18,310 bases of DNA from NCBI GenBank assembly GCA_052034865.1, contig JBPOIC010000045.1, forward strand, positions 1-18,310, given 5' to 3'. A program made the position numbers and the translations under genes. Positions within the stretch are counted from its first letter, which is position 1. Every line of letters starts with the position of its first letter. Of the stretch, positions 13,347 to 18,310 are shown piece after piece. A model generated the notes under the pieces. The model was not told the DNA's origin, did not search any database, and saw only the letters and a program-made list of their open reading frames with translations. This DNA comes from JBPOIC01 sp052034865. GTDB lineage: Bacteria; UBA10199; JADFYH01.

Positions 13347-16300
13347 TCAAACACCTGTCTTGCGTCTGAAAAATCCTATAATCCAGCGGTTGAATCGATC
13401 GATGTAAGAAAAGGCGGCGGGGATGACGATGAGGGTTAAGAGGGTGGAGCTAATCACACCGCCGATCACGGAGATCCCCATGCTCACGCGCTGTTTGGCG
13501 GCTTCATTCAGACCGATGGCGACGGGAATCATTCCGGCAATCAGGGCGACGCTGGTCATTAAAATCGGGCGCAGTCTTGTTTTACCGGCGGTGATGATCG
13601 CCTGGGTGCGCTCCATCCCTTCTTCCATCAGACGATGGGTGTAATCGACTAATAGAATGGAATTCTTGGTCGCAACGCCCATGAGCATCACACATCCAAT
13701 CATCGAATAGATATCGAGCGATTGTCGAGTTACCAGGAGAGCAAAAAAGGCCCCGCAGGCCGCCAGGGGTAAAACGAGCATGATGGTGAAAGGGGTGATG
13801 AAAGATTCGTAGAGGCTGGCTAACACAAAGTAGATAAAGATGATGCCCAATCCAATGGCGATGACCATGCTCTCCAAGAGCTCTTCGAAATTTTCGGCCT
13901 GGCCGACAAAGGTGTAGGTCACACCTGGGGGTAAGGGGAGATCCTTATCTAAAAGCTGACGGATATCGGTGATGAGGCCTCCCATTCCCGCGCTATCTGG
14001 GCGGATATCACCAGAGATCTGAATATAGCGTCCGCGATTCTGACGATTGATGGTGACCGGACTTTGCTTGGGCTCCAGGGTGGCAAGCTTGCTTAAAGGC
14101 ACTTGAGTGAAGTTCGTGTTGGGCACCAGAATTTTTGAAAAACTTTCTTCCAGATTGCGCTGGTTTTCTTTTGCGCGCACGCGAATGTCGTATTCCAGCC
14201 CGTTTTCACGATAAACGGCAGGGGTTGTCCCTTCCACTAAAGTTCTAATCTCCAGCCCGACCATATCGCTTGTCAGCCCAAAATCCTCCGCACTTTTTTT
14301 ATGGATAGCGACCTGTACTTCTGGCTTGCCGGGCTTGTGACTGATCTCTGGATCCTGCAAGACAGGATGATTTTTTAAACGCTCAAAAACCTGCTGGGTA
14401 TAATTTTCGAGGATCTCCAGATCTTCTCCTATCAACATGAGATTAAACGGACGTGCGCCAATGCCCAGCATATCGACATCGGTAACACGTGGATTGAGAG
14501 CAGTGTAGCTGGCAAGCTGAGTGCGGACCTTTTCTTTAAACTCGCTGGTGTTGTCCGTTCGCTGTGCGCGCGGCACGAGATGCACATAAATTGAAGCAAG
14601 ATTGGATTGCCCATCTTTATCGCCGATCGTCAAAATCGTTTTTTCCACCTCGGGGTTTTTTAGAAGCAGGGCATAAATCTCTTGGGCCTTTTCATCCATG
14701 CGATCAAGGCTGGTGCCGGGGAGATCTTCGAGATAGATCATGAATTCGCCGAAGTCTTGAGGGGGAAGAAAGGTCTTGGGAATCCAGCGTGTGATGAAAA
14801 GGCTCGAGGCGAAAATGAGTGTACTTAAGAAGAGAGAAAGGAGAGGGTGACGAGTGACTTTTTTGAGGAGGTTTTCATACATCCACTCCAAGCCGTTTTG
14901 AAAACGGTTAAAAAGATCGACCAGAAAATAGAAGGGTCGAAAAAGCAAAAAATGTTTTTTAATTCCCGCTTCATGAGCCTTCCCAGCAAAATAAGCCGAG
15001 AGCATGGGTGCCATGGTGATGGCATCGAGAAGGCTGATGACCATCGCAAAACAGATCGTCAGACCGAACTCTTTGAAAAACTGACCCACCATACCTTGCA
15101 AAAATGCAATCGGACCAAAGACTGCCAGAATGGTGAAAGAAGTCGCGACGACTGCCAATAGAACTTCTTGCGTGCCTTCGAGGGCCGCGCGTGCAGGAGG
15201 TGCGCCCAGTTCGATGTGGCGAAAGATGTTTTCTCGCACGACGATGGCATCGTCGATCAAAAGGCCCACGGCTAAGCTCAAGGAGAGCAGGCTCATCATA
15301 TTGATCGAAAAACCTGCGACACTCATCAGGATAAAAGCGCCGAGGAGTGAGTTTGGCAGGGCAAGGCCCGTGATGATCGTCGATCTGAAATTTCCCAAAA
15401 AGAAAAAAACGACCACGACGGTGAGTGCGATTCCCAAAAAAATGGATTCTTTCACATCGTCGACGTTGTCGCGAATCGGGATCGACGTGTCCTGCATGAT
15501 GCTGAGTTTGAGGCCGGGATGTTTTTGCTCAAGCTCTTTCTGGATATTTTCGACTTTCTTCTGAACATCCGTGGCGACAGCCACCGTGTTCGTTTTGGAT
15601 TGCTTGAAGACATTTAAGATCAGGGCTTTTTCCCCATTCACAAAGGTGCGCGCCTTTTCATCCTCCAAAGTATCTTCCACGGACCCTAAATCAGAAATCT
15701 TGATGGGGTTTTCATTTCCCGTAAATCGAATCAGGGTATTTTCGATTTCTTTGATGGAGGGGTATTCACCGATGAGGCGGAACACTTTTTCCTGATGGGT
15801 GAGATCGATTTTTCCGATGGGAATGTTTTTTCCGGAAAGACTGAGCTGGCGGCTGATCTGCGAGGCAGAAATTTCATACGTGCGCAATTTATCCAGATCG
15901 AGTTTGACGTGGATTTCACGTTTGCGTCCGCCCAGGATTTCAACCAGTCCGACTTGTGGGACCTGTTGTAGCTGCGGACGAATCACTTCATCGGCCAGAT
16001 CGTAGAGTGCCCCTTCGGGGAGAGGAGCCGACAAGGTGACTTGGAGAATAGGCAGGCTGGCTGGGTCAATACGGGCAACGATGGGTTCTTTGATATCGTC
16101 AGGGAGCTTGTTGCGGACAACCGAAAGATGATTGCGAATCTGCTGTTCGGCATCGCGAATGTCGGTTTTTAAGGTGAATTCAGCGATGATGACACTGACC
16201 CCTTCTTTATTGACCGAGCTTAATTTCTTGATGCCAGCAATGGTGCTGATTTCATCTTCAAGCGGTTTGGAAATCAGGGTTTCAATCTCGCGGGGTGAAG

Positions 16301-16460
16301 CCCCGGGATAAATCGTGTTTACGGTCACGATGGGAAACGCAATATCCGGAAAAAGATCGACCGGCATTTTCTTAAGCGAAAGATATCCTAAAATCATGAC
16401 GAGCAAAAAAACGCAGGTCACAAAGATGGGGCGTTTGATCGATAGGCCTGGAAGACTCAT
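13347..16460 (-). CDS. RND-family efflux pump, inner-membrane subunit (AcrB/HAE1 type)
   Basis: This proton-driven inner-membrane pump expels drugs or other toxic compounds through a periplasm-spanning complex. Its 1037 residues match the normal length of the family. It starts MSLPGLSIKRPIFV with the first membrane span, followed by the porter motif PVDLFPDIAFPIVTVNTIYPGASPREIE (33-60), the second transmembrane block with GLLIDDAIVVREN (D403 and D404, matching the AcrB D407/D408 proton relay), and the mirrored C-terminal half with 'FVLASLYESFITPFTIMLVLPLAACGAFFALL' and MGVATKNSILLVDYTH. AAAGGA precedes ATG 16460. The substrate cannot be told. The outer-membrane channel gene lies 167 bases upstream. 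No membrane-fusion (HlyD-like) gene is in the window, although such pumps normally need one. Confidence 0.95.
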   Translation of the reverse strand: MSLPGLSIKRPIFVTCVFLLVMILGYLSLKKMPVDLFPDIAFPIVTVNTIYPGASPREIETLISKPLEDEISTIAGIKKLSSVNKEGVSVIIAEFTLKTDIRDAEQQIRNHLSVVRNKLPDDIKEPIVARIDPASLPILQVTLSAPLPEGALYDLADEVIRPQLQQVPQVGLVEILGGRKREIHVKLDLDKLRTYEISASQISRQLSLSGKNIPIGKIDLTHQEKVFRLIGEYPSIKEIENTLIRFTGNENPIKISDLGSVEDTLEDEKARTFVNGEKALILNVFKQSKTNTVAVATDVQKKVENIQKELEQKHPGLKLSIMQDTSIPIRDNVDDVKESIFLGIALTVVVVFFFLGNFRSTIITGLALPNSLLGAFILMSVAGFSINMMSLLSLSLAVGLLIDDAIVVRENIFRHIELGAPPARAALEGTQEVLLAVVATSFTILAVFGPIAFLQGMVGQFFKEFGLTICFAMVISLLDAITMAPMLSAYFAGKAHEAGIKKHFLLFRPFYFLVDLFNRFQNGLEWMYENLLKKVTRHPLLSLFLSTLIFASSLFITRWIPKTFLPPQDFGEFMIYLEDLPGTSLDRMDEKAQEIYALLLKNPEVEKTILTIGDKDGQSNLASIYVHLVPRAQRTDNTSEFKEKVRTQLASYTALNPRVTDVDMLGIGARPFNLMLIGEDLEILENYTQQVFERLKNHPVLQDPEISHKPGKPEVQVAIHKKSAEDFGLTSDMVGLEIRTLVEGTTPAVYRENGLEYDIRVRAKENQRNLEESFSKILVPNTNFTQVPLSKLATLEPKQSPVTINRQNRGRYIQISGDIRPDSAGMGGLITDIRQLLDKDLPLPPGVTYTFVGQAENFEELLESMVIAIGLGIIFIYFVLASLYESFITPFTIMLVLPLAACGAFFALLVTRQSLDIYSMIGCVMLMGVATKNSILLVDYTHRLMEEGMERTQAIITAGKTRLRPILMTSVALIAGMIPVAIGLNEAAKQRVSMGISVIGGVISSTLLTLIVIPAAFSYIDRFNRWIIGFFRRKTGV

Positions 16461-16487
16461 GGAGGTCCTTTAGGATTTCTCAATAAT

Positions 16488-16532
16488 CCATCTTCACGGA
16501 TTCACCCTTGGGCAGGAAATCAGAGAAGATGG
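16488..16532 (-). promoter_or_regulatory. Structured leader hairpin upstream of the RND gene
   Basis: A nested dyad: CCATCTTC/GAAGATGG (16488-16495, 16525-16532), then GATT/AATC, then CCC/GGG, separated by small near-symmetric internal loops. It ends 28 bases before the start codon, leaving the ribosome binding site free. It could be a leader RNA structure or a repressor site. Confidence 0.4.
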
Positions 16533-16601
16533 TGTGGTTGGAAGGATAGGGGTGTCCCTAACTGTTATCTAAACGTGTAAGAGGATCGTATCTCATCCTG
16601 T

Positions 16602-16607
16602 ATTATA
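16602..16607 (-). promoter_or_regulatory. Candidate -10 box of the RND gene
   Basis: A perfect TATAAT on the minus strand lies in the gap between the channel gene and the pump gene. A -35 at 17 bases would be TAATTC (rc of 16625-16630), a poor match that overlaps the end of the upstream gene. It suggests the pump can be transcribed on its own. Confidence 0.35.
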
Positions 16608-16627
16608 GAAAATCCTGCCCTTATGAA

Positions 16628-18091
16628 TTAGGGGATGAGCGCACATTGAAATTGATCAAATTGCTGGAGTGGTTCCAGAAGATTTTCAAGCCGTTGTCTT
16701 TTGACAGATTCAAGATCCATGCGAATCCGCAAAAGATTGATCCTTTGTTGAGTGAGCTCAAACAGGGTTTTGCGACCTTTTTCATATTGCTGATTCAAAT
16801 CGATGATCTGATTTTCGGAAGCAAGGGTTGCAGATTCGAGGCTGGATTGTTTTTGGCGCAGTAACCCGATTTTTTTCTGGGTCAAATCCCACAGACTTTT
16901 ATCTTCCTGTACTTTTTTCTCTTCTTCCAGCTGGGCAGCATTTCGGGCCGCCATTGCGGATTGACGTGCAGATTTGAAGCGCTTGGGGGCCGGATGCCAG
17001 GAAAACTGAAGCCCTACTTCGTATACCGGGCGGTTGAGACTTCCCATTTCTTTCACACTCGAGCCAAAGTGGTTATCCGTCCCGGTGGCGGTAACGGCCG
17101 TCGACAGGCCTACTTCAGGCAAGATCATTCGCTCATACAGCTTGGCCTGCTTTTCGGCTTTTATCTTTTGTCCTTTGAGCAGATCAAACTGCTGAGAGAA
17201 TTGGGGTGTAAAGGAAGTTTTTAGGATTTTGGCTTCACAGGAACGAATCGCCTGATTCACCGATGATGTGGAAAGTCGTGGTTGAATCAATAGACTTGGG
17301 TCTCCCAGTAGGCGGGCAATGGTATTTTTGATCTCGACGATTGCACGATCGGTGTCCTGAAGAGTTGCCTGCTGCTGGGCAATCAGGGTTTGCACATTAT
17401 AAAAATCACTTTTTTCTACCAAAGAATGCTCAAGCTGCCTGGAAACCGATTCGGAGAGAGATTTAAAATCTCCGATTGCCTTTTCCGATAGATCTCGAAT
17501 GCGTTCCAGAACAGGGATTTGATAAAATAGCTGCAAGACGACGAGTTTCAGTTGATGTTTGAGTACGACCTCCTTGAGCTTTCCACCCATTAGATCAATC
17601 CTGGCAATATCGATCTGGCGACGGGTGATAAATCCCAAAAGATCCTGAAGGAGACTGATGTTTGCTTTCAAAAAAAGCTCGGGTTGGTAGTAAGTGGCCG
17701 GATATGGGAGTGCGGGATTGGGAGGTTCTGACTGGTCAAGGTAGGTTCGTAAAAGTTTGTTTCCAACAGTAATGGAAGCGCCCACTGGAGTTTTGGATTC
17801 GAGACTGAAGCTTTCAAGATAATCTGTTCGCTTCGCTGGCTGAAAAGGATTGGTAGGTTGACGCTGATCCTCCTGATAACCCGTCTGGGCATTGATGGAA
17901 GGAATATATAGGTTTCCAAGAATTTTATTCAGAGCCGCCTCGGCCATCCGGGTGTTTTCCTGGGCGAGTTTGAGATCGAAATTCTGATCGATTCTGGAAG
18001 CGATCTGTTCAGGAGTTTCAATGCGTTCGCTACTCCACGAGGAAAAGCTGATGAACAGAAAAAAAAGGAATATAGAAAAGCGGTAGTTCAT
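16628..18091 (-). CDS. Outer-membrane efflux channel, TolC family
   Basis: This protein forms the outer-membrane exit duct of a tripartite efflux or secretion system. Its 487 residues begin with a signal peptide (MNYRFSIFLFFLFISFSSWSS). The repeated TolC-type halves follow: long helices such as LAQENTRMAEAALNKILGNLYIPSINAQTGYQ (about 42-73) and a second set, KAEKQAKLYERMILPEVGLSTAVTA, with coiled-coil helices QLEEEKKVQEDKSLWDLTQKKIGLLRQKQSSL and LNQQYEKGRKTLFELTQQRINLLRIRMDLESVKRQRLENL. The 'Y..G..TLFEL..Q..NLL' element is typical. It lies upstream of the RND pump on the same strand and is its likely partner. ATG 18091 lacks a clear ribosome binding site but begins the signal peptide directly. 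Confidence 0.92.
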   Translation of the reverse strand: MNYRFSIFLFFLFISFSSWSSERIETPEQIASRIDQNFDLKLAQENTRMAEAALNKILGNLYIPSINAQTGYQEDQRQPTNPFQPAKRTDYLESFSLESKTPVGASITVGNKLLRTYLDQSEPPNPALPYPATYYQPELFLKANISLLQDLLGFITRRQIDIARIDLMGGKLKEVVLKHQLKLVVLQLFYQIPVLERIRDLSEKAIGDFKSLSESVSRQLEHSLVEKSDFYNVQTLIAQQQATLQDTDRAIVEIKNTIARLLGDPSLLIQPRLSTSSVNQAIRSCEAKILKTSFTPQFSQQFDLLKGQKIKAEKQAKLYERMILPEVGLSTAVTATGTDNHFGSSVKEMGSLNRPVYEVGLQFSWHPAPKRFKSARQSAMAARNAAQLEEEKKVQEDKSLWDLTQKKIGLLRQKQSSLESATLASENQIIDLNQQYEKGRKTLFELTQQRINLLRIRMDLESVKRQRLENLLEPLQQFDQFQCALIP

Positions 18092-18197
18092 AATGAAAGA
18101 TGTTTATTTGTTTATGGGGTAAGCGAATAAAGGTATGGGTGATTTTCTCAGAATGCAAGGGAAGAGTGGAGATGGGATGATGGAAGATGACGGAATG

Positions 18198-18291
18198 CAG
18201 AATTCAGACTCCAGAAGAAAAAAGAAAACCTTAAATTCAATTTCTCGGTAGAACCACCCCGCCCTGATGGGCACCCCTCCAAAAGGAGGGA
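18198..18291 (+). repeat. Modular intergenic repeat, copy 4
   Basis: This contains CAGAATTCAGA (18198-18208), a purine-rich stretch, a block matching 17 of 23 bases of the copy 3 block (18229-18251, ending GGTAG), then CGCCCTGATGGGC and the hairpin CCCTCC-AAAA-GGAGGG. The GC-rich part aligns closely with the middle of copy 3. It lies upstream of the channel gene, where a membrane-fusion protein gene might have been expected. Confidence 0.65.
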
Positions 18292-18310
18292 AGTAAAAAC
18301 AATCAGAAGA

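Noticed and set aside
15130..15564. 144-residue plus-strand frame opposite the RND gene
   Set aside because: It is antisense to a well-supported gene, with low-complexity Lys/Thr/Ser composition and no start signals.

Overview
The window comes from a Gram-negative bacterium of moderate G+C. It encodes an outer-membrane efflux channel, an RND inner-membrane pump, an outer-membrane-type protein ending in phenylalanine, and several exported proteins. The exact lineage cannot be read from this sequence. A thrombospondin-type-3 surface protein with a Cys plus transmembrane plus basic C-terminal tail, together with the mix of stress genes, would suit a deltaproteobacterium-like or related candidate lineage; this is inference.

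Layout. Positions 1-430 are visibly richer in G+C (about 63% over the first 180 bases by hand count). They hold the end of a helix-turn-helix protein of the kind found beside phage-type recombinases, followed by a clean terminator. This segment abuts the 3' end of the tmRNA gene ssrA (636-982, minus strand), a classic integration site, so the left edge is probably the end of an integrated element. A tRNA-Pro(CGG) follows at 1255-1328. From 1941 to 7976 come a small charged protein, the Na+/H+ antiporter NhaA, the RNA ligase RtcB, a putative lipoprotein, an MDR-family oxidoreductase and a small membrane protein, separated by long gene-poor gaps. Positions 8195-9739 carry a small stress-type cluster on the minus strand: a ferritin-like four-helix protein, a 39-residue membrane peptide, a CsbD protein and a secreted His-rich protein. 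The DTW-domain tRNA-modifying enzyme follows at 9820-10572. A pair of envelope proteins (a barrel-like protein, then a TSP3-repeat protein with a possible sorting tail) lies at 10832-12964. The right side holds an RND efflux pump (13347-16460) and its outer-membrane channel (16628-18091), with no membrane-fusion protein in view.

The most unusual structure is between the genes. Four gaps (about 1200-1237, 8008-8182, 13137-13293, 18198-18291) share short motifs: an AGAAGTCAGAATT-like box, a 23-base AT-rich block ending in TGTAG or GGTAG, and interchangeable GC-rich palindromes. Together they look like a modular dispersed repeat family. Other points worth a second look are an inverted repeat overlapping the ribosome binding site of the ferritin-like gene, a structured leader before the RND gene, and an orphan terminator that may mark a small RNA. 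I found no complete mobile element, CRISPR array or clearly new multi-gene system.
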